DNA of 13,259 nt from contig CAMLCX010000085.1 of the NCBI GenBank assembly GCA_946478635.1, forward strand, positions 1-13,259. The letters are read 5' to 3'. How positions within the stretch are numbered: the stretch's first letter is position 1; every line of letters begins with the position of its first letter. The notes beneath the pieces are model-generated. The model had not been told where the DNA came from, searched no databases, and saw nothing but the letters and a program-made list of their open reading frames with translations. This document shows, piece after piece, positions 7,864-13,259 of this stretch. The position numbers were made by a program, and so were the translations under genes. Source of the stretch: an uncultured Pseudomonadota bacterium. Its GTDB lineage: Bacteria; Desulfobacterota_B; Binatia; UBA9968.

Positions 7864-8690
7864 CTCAAACATCTGGCGCGCGGGTTTTAGAAAAATCCAT
7901 CGATCTGCTTTATTCATTCGAGGCGCATCACCCGGAGCAGTCGCTGTTTCAAATCAGCCGCAACCTGGGATTTCCTCCGAGTACGGCTCGCCGATTGCTG
8001 AAGGTGATGATGTCGCGGCGTCTGATCCAGCAAGACCCGACGACGAAGCTTTATCGCCTTGGTCCGGGGCTTTTCTATCTTGCATCGGTGGCGCGCGAAG
8101 GTCTGGAAATAAGAAAAAGCGCGTACCCGATCATGGAGCGATTGCGCGACCTTACCGGTGAAAATACCGTATTGCATGAGCTGCGCGACGGCAAGCGCGT
8201 ATGCATCGACAAAGTCGAAAGCAAGGAAGTGCTGCGGGATTCTATTCGTGTTGGGGACCAGTTTCCGGCTCATGCCGGCGCCAGCGGTAAAGTTTTGTTG
8301 GCTTATCTGCCTTTGGAAGAGCAGCGCAACTATCTCAAAGCGGCCCATGGGCTGAAGGCGTTGACGCCGCGCACAATCACCGAGCCAAAGAAATTGGCCG
8401 CGGAGCTTGTGCGCATAAAGAAGCGCGGTTTCGCCTTCAGCTGCGGTGAGCGGGTCATGGATGGATTGTGCGCCATCAGCGCGCCGATATTCGACAGCGA
8501 AGGCGCCGTTCCCTATTCCCTGACAATCACTCTGACCCCGTTCCGGTTGCAGGCGAAGGGGAGAGCCAAGCTTGTCGAGCTCGTCAAGAAACATGCCCAT
8601 GAGATTTCGCTCAAGCTGGGGAGTTCGGATACCGGAGTGAGTAAGGCGCGTCCGGGAGCGGGCGCGCGGGCAAGCGTTGGGTTCAAGTAA
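7857..8690 (+). CDS. IclR-family transcriptional regulator
   Basis: The 277-residue protein has an N-terminal winged helix-turn-helix (about residues 7-70), with SLFQISRNLGFPPSTARRLLKVM as the recognition region. A C-terminal effector-binding domain follows, with family marks GENTVLHELRDGKRVCIDKVES (101-122), FPAHAGASGKVLLAYLP (136-152) and RGFAFSCGERVMDGLCAISAPIF (190-212). The frame is open to an ATG at 7716, but residues before SGARVLEKSIDLL are atypical and that ATG has no good ribosome site. GTG 7857 gives a normal family length. The residual Shine-Dalgarno (AGGA, about eleven bases upstream) is weak, so the start is uncertain. IclR proteins usually control neighbouring catabolic genes and respond to a small acid. 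The MmgE/PrpD gene begins eight bases after its stop, so it should be co-transcribed. Confidence 0.9.
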   Translation: MESQTSGARVLEKSIDLLYSFEAHHPEQSLFQISRNLGFPPSTARRLLKVMMSRRLIQQDPTTKLYRLGPGLFYLASVAREGLEIRKSAYPIMERLRDLTGENTVLHELRDGKRVCIDKVESKEVLRDSIRVGDQFPAHAGASGKVLLAYLPLEEQRNYLKAAHGLKALTPRTITEPKKLAAELVRIKKRGFAFSCGERVMDGLCAISAPIFDSEGAVPYSLTITLTPFRLQAKGRAKLVELVKKHAHEISLKLGSSDTGVSKARPGAGARASVGFK

Positions 8691-8698
8691 CCGAGATC

Positions 8699-10096
8699 AT
8701 GACCAGTCCTGTGAATTTCAACGCGGAACAAACCGCGGCGCAAAAGCTTGCCGGATTTATCTGCGATCTGGATTACCGGGATATTCCGATGGATGCCGTC
8801 GCCCGCTGCCGGGACCTCTTGTTGGACCAGTTGGGCTGCCAGTTGATCGGCGCCACCATGCCCTGGAATCAGCCGGTTTATCGCTTTGTCAAAGAGAATA
8901 AAAATAATGGCCCGGCGCAGATCGTAAAGCACGGCGATGAGGTGCCGCTTGACGATGCCGTGTTGGTGAACGGGACTTTCGCCCAGGGTTGCGAACTGGA
9001 TGACTATTACGATCAAGGCGGCGGCCATCCGGGCGCGGCCACGGTGCCAGTCATTCTGGCCCTGGCGCAAAAGCAGCGCGTCACCGGTGAAGAATTGATC
9101 ACCGCCATGATCGCCGGCTACGAAGTCGGCTGGCGCATCGGCCGCGCGCTGTTGCCGGAATTGATGCGGCGCGGCTATCACGCCCAGAGCGCCGTCGGGG
9201 TGTTTATCGCGGCCGCCGCGGCCGGCAAGATTCTCCACCTCGATCCCGCGCAGATGACCCACGCGCTGGCCATTGCCGGCAGCCATGCCGGCGGCACGAT
9301 GGAATACGATCAGAGCGGCGGGGAGGTCAAACGTTTGCATAACGGCATGGCGTGCTGCGGCGGCCTCCGTTCGGCCATGTTGGCGCAGATCGGTCTCACG
9401 GGTCCGCCAACGATTTTCGAAGGCGAACGCGGCATTCTTAGAGTGATGTCGGGCGGCTGTAATGTCGAACCTATCATCGCGGGTCTCCGGGCCGGGAGCG
9501 CCAATTTGGCTCTGTACCACGCGGCGATGAAGAGATTCCCGGTCAATGCCAGCCAGCATTCGCCCATCGAACTGCTCGACCATCTCGTCCGGACCAACAA
9601 CGTCGCCGCTTCGCAGGTCGCGAAGATCGATGTCTGGGTCAATGAAGGCATTCTGCTGCATAGCGGCACGATCTATCAGCCCAAGGAAGTTATCGAAGCG
9701 CAATTCAGCCTGCGGTTTTCCCTTGCGCTGCGATTGCTCACAGGCCACAACGACCTGGCGCAGTACCTGGATGCCGCGATGTGGCGCGATCCGGCGATGT
9801 TGGAGGTCGGAAAGAAAATCGAGCTATTCGCAGATCCAACAGCGATTGGCCCGCGCCGCTTCGCCTGCCGGATGACAATCCATTTGAAGGATGGACAAGA
9901 GGTTTCCGGTGCCTTAGCGGCGCCCAAGGGCGGTCATGAGAATCCCTTAACGCCTGATGAGCTGCGAGAAAAATTCTACCGGCTCGGCAAGACAGCGCTG
10001 GGCGAAGAGAAGCTTGACGCGATCGTCAGCCGAGTGACGAGCATTGAGCGTGCAGACGATGTCGGTGCACAATTATCTCCAATGATGACGGCCTGA
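8699..10096 (+). CDS. MmgE/PrpD family protein (first copy, aconitate decarboxylase or epimerase-like)
   Basis: The 465-residue product belongs to the MmgE/PrpD fold family, which includes 2-methylcitrate dehydratase, cis-aconitate decarboxylase and iminodisuccinate epimerase; these act on small polycarboxylic acids. Visible marks are NGTFAQGCELDDYYDQGGGHPG (91-112; Asp101, Asp102, His110), the RRGYHAQSAVG segment with His161, and GGEVKRLHNGMA with Lys211 and His214, matching the acidic, His and Lys residues that line the active site in characterised relatives. The C-terminal GGHENPLTPDEL block is typical. It lacks the TADHS-type motif seen in the second copy. ATG 8699 follows the IclR gene by eight bases with little ribosome site, suggesting translational coupling. 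Substrate and reaction are unassigned. Confidence 0.9.
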   Translation: MTSPVNFNAEQTAAQKLAGFICDLDYRDIPMDAVARCRDLLLDQLGCQLIGATMPWNQPVYRFVKENKNNGPAQIVKHGDEVPLDDAVLVNGTFAQGCELDDYYDQGGGHPGAATVPVILALAQKQRVTGEELITAMIAGYEVGWRIGRALLPELMRRGYHAQSAVGVFIAAAAAGKILHLDPAQMTHALAIAGSHAGGTMEYDQSGGEVKRLHNGMACCGGLRSAMLAQIGLTGPPTIFEGERGILRVMSGGCNVEPIIAGLRAGSANLALYHAAMKRFPVNASQHSPIELLDHLVRTNNVAASQVAKIDVWVNEGILLHSGTIYQPKEVIEAQFSLRFSLALRLLTGHNDLAQYLDAAMWRDPAMLEVGKKIELFADPTAIGPRRFACRMTIHLKDGQEVSGALAAPKGGHENPLTPDELREKFYRLGKTALGEEKLDAIVSRVTSIERADDVGAQLSPMMTA

Positions 10097-10132
10097 CGGA
10101 GTGGAGTCGCGCGAGACGGTTTTTCAGCGAAG

Positions 10133-10140
10133 AAAGGAGA
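10133..10140 (+). promoter_or_regulatory. Shine-Dalgarno site that fixes the solute-binding protein start
   Basis: AAAGGAGA sits six bases before ATG 10146. It selects this start over an in-frame ATG at 10101, which would place charged residues ahead of the signal peptide. Confidence 0.75.
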
Positions 10141-10145
10141 GTTCG

Positions 10146-11162
10146 ATGACATTAACCGAGCGGATACTATCGATGAGATGGTTCAGTGCACTACTCATCA
10201 TTATTCTATTTTATTCAAATCTCGGAGCACAAACACTGGAGGAGCTCGCCCGAAAGGCGGCGCAGGAGGGGGTGGTCAATTTTTACGGCACCCTGGCGCA
10301 GGTCAACGCGGAGAAAATTCTGCCGGTTTTCGAGAAACGGTTCCCCGGCATCAAAATAAACCACGTGGATATCACTTCCGACAATCTGGTCGCCCGCGCC
10401 GTGGCCGAGGCGCGGGGCGGCAAAACGGTGGGCGATATTTTTCAAGCGCCGCTGGAAACCGCGCTACAGGTGCACGATCAGAAGCTTCTGCTCGACGTAA
10501 CGCTGCCGGAGTATTCTGCCTACCCGGCGATTATGAAAGGCCCGTACTGGGTGGCGTCGAATCTGCAGTTTATCGTCGTCGCCTGGAATACCAATCTGCT
10601 CAAGAAGGCGGATGAGCCCAAGAGGATCGACGACCTGGCGGATGCCAAATACAAGGGCTTGTTGGTCGCCGAACCGAGAGATTTCGAATTTCTCATGGGC
10701 ATTGCGAAACATAAGTTCAAAAGCGATGAGAAAGCGACGGCGTTGCTGCGCGCCATTGCCGCCAATGGTGTGGAGTTTCATAAAGGCCATTCGCAACTCA
10801 CCGAGTTGCTGAGCGGCGGGCAGGCAACACTTTGCGTGACCTGTTATGCACATCAGTTTCCTGGACGGATGAAGAAGGGCGCGCCGGTGAATTTCATGTT
10901 GAGTGAAGGCATCGGATCGATCAATGCCACGGCGATCTTCAAAGATGCGCCCCATCCGAACGCAGCACTGCTTTTTGCTCGCTGGGCAGCCAGCGAAGGA
11001 GGTCAAAAGATTTACGCGGAAGGCGGCAGGGCGCCGGCTCATCCTAAAGTGAAATCGATCGATGCGATCAGGCCGGAGCGGCTCTATCCTTTGGGTGTCG
11101 ATGATATCAAAGAATATCCCAAGTACGAAAAGATCTGGAAGGAAGTCTTCAAGCTTCGTTAG
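10146..11162 (+). CDS. Extracellular solute-binding protein, iron/thiamine/sulfate-type fold
   Basis: The 338-residue protein has a signal peptide (basic start, hydrophobic core at about residues 12-24, probable cleavage after NLGA at residue 28) and no lipobox, so it should be a free periplasmic protein. The mature part begins with the family pattern EELARKAAQEG.VNFYGT and continues with KRFPGIKINHVDI, FQAPLET, an AWNTN segment and a closing GGQKIYAEGGRAPAHPKV block. These match the family 1/6 extracellular solute-binding proteins related to ferric- and thiamine-binding proteins. Many relatives in catabolic operons bind organic anions instead, and the ligand here cannot be read. It lies 49 bases after the first MmgE/PrpD gene and 15 before the second. 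No permease or ATPase gene is in view, so it must share a transporter encoded elsewhere, belong to one past the right edge, or have another role. Confidence 0.85.
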   Translation: MTLTERILSMRWFSALLIIILFYSNLGAQTLEELARKAAQEGVVNFYGTLAQVNAEKILPVFEKRFPGIKINHVDITSDNLVARAVAEARGGKTVGDIFQAPLETALQVHDQKLLLDVTLPEYSAYPAIMKGPYWVASNLQFIVVAWNTNLLKKADEPKRIDDLADAKYKGLLVAEPRDFEFLMGIAKHKFKSDEKATALLRAIAANGVEFHKGHSQLTELLSGGQATLCVTCYAHQFPGRMKKGAPVNFMLSEGIGSINATAIFKDAPHPNAALLFARWAASEGGQKIYAEGGRAPAHPKVKSIDAIRPERLYPLGVDDIKEYPKYEKIWKEVFKLR

Positions 11163-11177
11163 GGCGGCACTTGTCTG

Positions 11178-12527
11178 ATGGACCGCATCGAAGAAAAATT
11201 GGTTGGTTTTGCCGACGCGTTTACGTTCGACGATATCGAAGTGCCAGTTCTGCGCGCGATCAAGCTGCGCTTCATCGACACGATCGGCTGCGCCCTGGCG
11301 GCTTACAACGAGGCGCCGGCAAAGATCGCGCGCGGTCTCGCTCGACAGGTCCGCGGCACCGTTGAAGCCGGCGTCATCGGCGCCGATTGGAAGAGCTCGC
11401 CGGAAATGGCCGCCTTCGCCAACACGACGATGATCCGCTGTCTCGATTTGAACGACGACTATTTCGGCAAGGACGGTCCCCATCCCAGCGATTTGATCGG
11501 CGCGGCCTTGGCGGCGGCAGAGACAACGAATTCAAGTGGCGCTTCGTTCATCAGCGCCGTCGCAGTCGCCTATGAAGTGCTTTGCACCATCGTCGATGCG
11601 GTCGGCATCCGCGAGCGCGGCTGGGATTATGTGACCTACACATCCCTCGCCGCCGCCCTCGGCGCCGGCAAGGCGTTCAAGCTTTCTCTGAGCGGGTTGC
11701 GGGATTGTCTCAGTCTGGCGGCTACGGCGAATATCGCTCTGGGACAAACGCGTTTAGGCGAGCTGTCGATGTGGAAAGGCATGGCATCGGCCAATGCCTG
11801 CCGCAACGGCGTCTTCGCTTGTCTGCTCGCCCAGGCGGGGGTGACCGGGCCGCATCAGCCGTTCGAGGGAAAGAGCGGCTTTGCCCAGCAAGTGAGCGGG
11901 CCCCTGGACCTGTCGCGTTTGGGCGCGGCGCCTTTGCGCGCGGGAATCGTCTACCTCAAAACCTGGCCGGTTTTTTACAGCGCGCAGGGAGCCGTGGATG
12001 CGGCGATCAAGCTGCGCGAAAGAGTCCAGCCCGCGGAAATCAAATCCCTGGTGGTAGAGTCCTATCAGCGTTTGCTCGGACGCGGCGCCGCCGATGCGGA
12101 AAAATGGGCGCCAAAATCGCGCGAGACCGCCGATCATAGCGTGCCGTTTTGCGTGGCGGCAGCGCTGCTCGACGGCGCTCTGACTTCCCAAACCTTCGAT
12201 TCGGAGCGGTTCCTGGACAAGGATGTGATCGAGCTGATGGCGAAGGTGAAGCTGCGTGAGGACCCGGCATTCACCGAGCAGTACCCGGCAAAGTGGAACT
12301 GCCGCCTGGTCGCGGAAACGTTTTCCGGAGCGCGCTATGAAATCCATGTCACGTTTCCCAAGGGCCATCCGGAAAATCCCTTTTCCGATGCTGAGGTCGA
12401 GGAGAAGTTTATTCGATTGGCGGAGCCCTCGCTCGGAAGGAGCCGCTGCCGAGAATTTATCGATTGGGCCTGGCGGCTGGAAGAGGCATCTAGTATCGGC
12501 GAGATTTTTCCGTTGCTGACGCTTTGA
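11178..12527 (+). CDS. MmgE/PrpD family protein (second copy, methylcitrate dehydratase-like branch)
   Basis: The 449-residue product is a second MmgE/PrpD protein, clearly diverged from the first. It carries the hallmark HPSD (102-105) after CLDLNDDYF, LGELSMWKGMASANACRNG (193-211; Lys200), ETADHSVPF (316-324) and KGHPENPFSD (395-404), the set seen in the 2-methylcitrate dehydratase-like branch. At the position where many relatives have His in a GWDHVTY-type segment, this copy reads GWDYVTY (Tyr151). It starts 15 bases after the solute-binding gene stop, with only a distant AGGG as ribosome site, so it is probably coupled. It likely acts on a related acid or intermediate to the first copy, as a dehydratase, hydratase or isomerase. 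The substrate is not assigned. Confidence 0.9.
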   Translation: MDRIEEKLVGFADAFTFDDIEVPVLRAIKLRFIDTIGCALAAYNEAPAKIARGLARQVRGTVEAGVIGADWKSSPEMAAFANTTMIRCLDLNDDYFGKDGPHPSDLIGAALAAAETTNSSGASFISAVAVAYEVLCTIVDAVGIRERGWDYVTYTSLAAALGAGKAFKLSLSGLRDCLSLAATANIALGQTRLGELSMWKGMASANACRNGVFACLLAQAGVTGPHQPFEGKSGFAQQVSGPLDLSRLGAAPLRAGIVYLKTWPVFYSAQGAVDAAIKLRERVQPAEIKSLVVESYQRLLGRGAADAEKWAPKSRETADHSVPFCVAAALLDGALTSQTFDSERFLDKDVIELMAKVKLREDPAFTEQYPAKWNCRLVAETFSGARYEIHVTFPKGHPENPFSDAEVEEKFIRLAEPSLGRSRCREFIDWAWRLEEASSIGEIFPLLTL

Positions 12528-12544
12528 TGAATGAATTGAACGAA

Positions 12545-12562
12545 CCTGCAGCAACCTGCAGG
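12545..12562. repeat. Short hairpin with tandem CCTGCAG units after the operon
   Basis: CCTGCAG-CAAC-CTGCAGG forms a seven-base-pair stem with a four-base loop, 17 bases after the second MmgE/PrpD stop. The same bases also form a tandem repeat of AACCTGCAG. No T-run follows, so it is at best an imperfect terminator; it may instead be a transcript-end stabiliser. Confidence 0.35.
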
Positions 12563-12597
12563 ATTTCAGAACTCGGCGATGAGATTTGTATTAAAAA

Positions 12598-12628
12598 CGT
12601 CACCCCCGAATGTTTTTGTCGGGGGTCC
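12598..12628 (-). repeat. REP-like hairpin repeat, unit 1
   Basis: The 31-base unit, read on the minus strand from GGA to TGACG, forms an eight-base-pair stem (ACCCCCGA with TCGGGGGT, 12602-12626) around a nine-base A-rich loop. It aligns without gaps to unit 2 at 12646-12676, which lies in opposite orientation, with 23 of 31 positions identical. Stem differences between the two are compensatory. No T-run follows the stem on the plus strand. Confidence 0.75.
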
Positions 12629-12645
12629 AGTTCTTCCCCTCTCCT

Positions 12646-12676
12646 GGATTCCCGCTTAAAACATGCGGGAATGACG
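12646..12676 (+). repeat. REP-like hairpin repeat, unit 2
   Basis: ATTCCCGC (12648-12655) and GCGGGAAT (12665-12672) form an eight-base-pair perfect stem around a nine-base loop, bounded by GG and GACG. The TGGATTCCCGC...GCGGGAATGACG pattern resembles interspersed intergenic palindromes common in many proteobacterial genomes and the dRS3 elements of Neisseria. With unit 1 it makes an inverted pair spaced by 17 bases, like a BIME. Confidence 0.8.
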
Positions 12677-12690
12677 GATAGGCATTTAAT

Positions 12691-12705
12691 AAAGCTGTAA
12701 GCTTT
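12691..12705. promoter_or_regulatory. Short inverted repeat upstream of the flavoprotein gene
   Basis: AAAGCT-GTA-AGCTTT is a perfect 6-3-6 inverted repeat about 58 bases before the flavoprotein start. It could be an operator half-pair, but short palindromes of this type arise by chance. Confidence 0.25.
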
Positions 12706-12743
12706 GGGAAGTAGACCCACAGAAATTAAATTCGACAAACACC

Positions 12744-12750
12744 GAGGAGG
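12744..12750 (+). promoter_or_regulatory. Shine-Dalgarno site for the flavoprotein, at long spacing
   Basis: GAGGAGG ends 12 bases before ATG 12763, longer than usual. No closer in-frame start precedes the FAD-binding motif, so ATG 12763 remains the best choice. Confidence 0.6.
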
Positions 12751-12762
12751 TTTTAGAGCTTT

Positions 12763-13259
12763 ATGGCAGGAATTAGTTATGACGTGATCGTGATCGGTGC
12801 CGGCAACGCGGGTCTATCCGCCGCTCTGGCGGCGCGGCAGGCGGAGACGCGCGTGCTGCTCCTGGATAAATGTCCCAAGTCGGTGCGCGGCGGCAACACG
12901 CGATTTTCCGGCGGCGGCTTTCGCTTCACTTACAGCAGTCTCGACGACATGCGCCCGATGCTGCCGGAACTGACCGATGAAGAGGCCGCGAAGATGGAGG
13001 TCGGAAAGTATTCGACCTCGGATTTCTTTGAAGACGTCATGCAAGTGACGGAGTACGCTGCCGACAAACCGCTGACGAATATCTTAGTGGATCAATCTTA
13101 TGCTACGGCGCGCTGGTTGACGGAGATGGACGTCAAATGGATTCTTGCAACCAGCACCCACGCGCTAAAGATGGGCGGGAAAATCAAATTTCCATCGGGC
13201 CGGGTGGTCTCGGTAAACGACGGCGGCCTCGGACTGGTGGAGATGCTCTTCCCAACTGC
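12763..13259 (+). CDS. FAD-dependent dehydrogenase, TcuA/fumarate reductase-like (partial, 3' end outside window)
   Basis: Only the first 165 codons are in the window. The protein opens with YDVIVIGAGNAGLSAALAAR, a dinucleotide-binding fold with the GxGxxG motif (residues 12-17), then LLLDKCPK with an acidic residue ending the second strand and RGGNTRFSGGGFRF, the RGGN stretch seen in the FAD_binding_2 group that includes tricarballylate dehydrogenase TcuA, fumarate reductase flavoproteins and 3-ketosteroid dehydrogenases. The following insert and MGGKIKFPSGRVVSVNDGG region are TcuA-like. The reaction is probably FAD-dependent oxidation of an acid or unsaturated substrate. It lies 235 bases after the second MmgE/PrpD gene in the same direction, so it may have its own promoter. 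It is cut by the window edge, so the catalytic domain and C-terminus are unseen. Confidence 0.82.
   Translation, partial: MAGISYDVIVIGAGNAGLSAALAARQAETRVLLLDKCPKSVRGGNTRFSGGGFRFTYSSLDDMRPMLPELTDEEAAKMEVGKYSTSDFFEDVMQVTEYAADKPLTNILVDQSYATARWLTEMDVKWILATSTHALKMGGKIKFPSGRVVSVNDGGLGLVEMLFPT

Noticed and set aside
8513..9748. Minus-strand frame of 411 codons opposite the first MmgE/PrpD gene
   Set aside because: Antisense to a clear family member; long open antisense frames are common in this base composition.
10464..11483. Minus-strand frame of 339 codons opposite the solute-binding gene
   Set aside because: It spans two real genes on the other strand and shows no motif.
12602..12626. Hairpin as an intrinsic terminator for the operon
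   Set aside because: No T-run follows the stem, and its close match to the inverted unit at 12646-12676 marks it as a repeat.

Overview
The window reads as ordinary bacterial chromosome from a Gram-negative-like organism of moderately high GC, with SD-led genes, a class A penicillin-binding protein and many small-molecule catabolism families. The mix of MmgE/PrpD enzymes, a metal-dependent amidohydrolase, VOC proteins, orphan solute-binding proteins and GCGGGAAT-type palindromic repeats is familiar from uncultured soil or sediment proteobacteria-like lineages. I cannot place the taxon from sequence alone. No tRNA, rRNA, CRISPR array, intact insertion sequence or phage gene was seen.

Layout, left half. 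Bases 1-602 hold no recognisable gene, only an unidentified frame running off the left edge. An amidohydrolase of the ACMSD-like family (603-1664, minus) faces away from a complete bifunctional class A penicillin-binding protein (2061-4532, plus). A two-module VOC protein (4611-5645, minus) converges on the latter. About 600 bases of low-content sequence follow, ending in the C-terminal part of an ABC substrate-binding protein that has lost its N-terminal lobe (6185-6826). Two minus-strand genes come next: a short VOC/glyoxalase protein and a small membrane-anchored hypothetical protein.

Layout, right half. An IclR-family regulator (start proposed at GTG 7857), a first MmgE/PrpD enzyme, a secreted solute-binding protein and a second, quite different MmgE/PrpD enzyme lie head to tail with gaps of 8, 49 and 15 bases, so they are probably one transcript. 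A 235-base spacer carrying an inverted pair of REP-like hairpins separates them from the start of a TcuA-like FAD-dependent dehydrogenase that runs off the right edge. A 17-base perfect inverted repeat overlaps the proposed IclR start codon and is a good autoregulatory operator candidate.

How the genes may work together (inference). The IclR regulator, solute-binding protein, two MmgE/PrpD enzymes and flavoprotein look like a catabolic module for a di- or tricarboxylate-like acid: capture outside the membrane, oxidation by the flavoprotein, and hydration, dehydration, decarboxylation or epimerisation by the MmgE/PrpD pair. The substrate is unknown, and no ABC permease or ATPase gene is visible. 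This module, its operator and the covarying repeat pair are the most interesting parts of the window.
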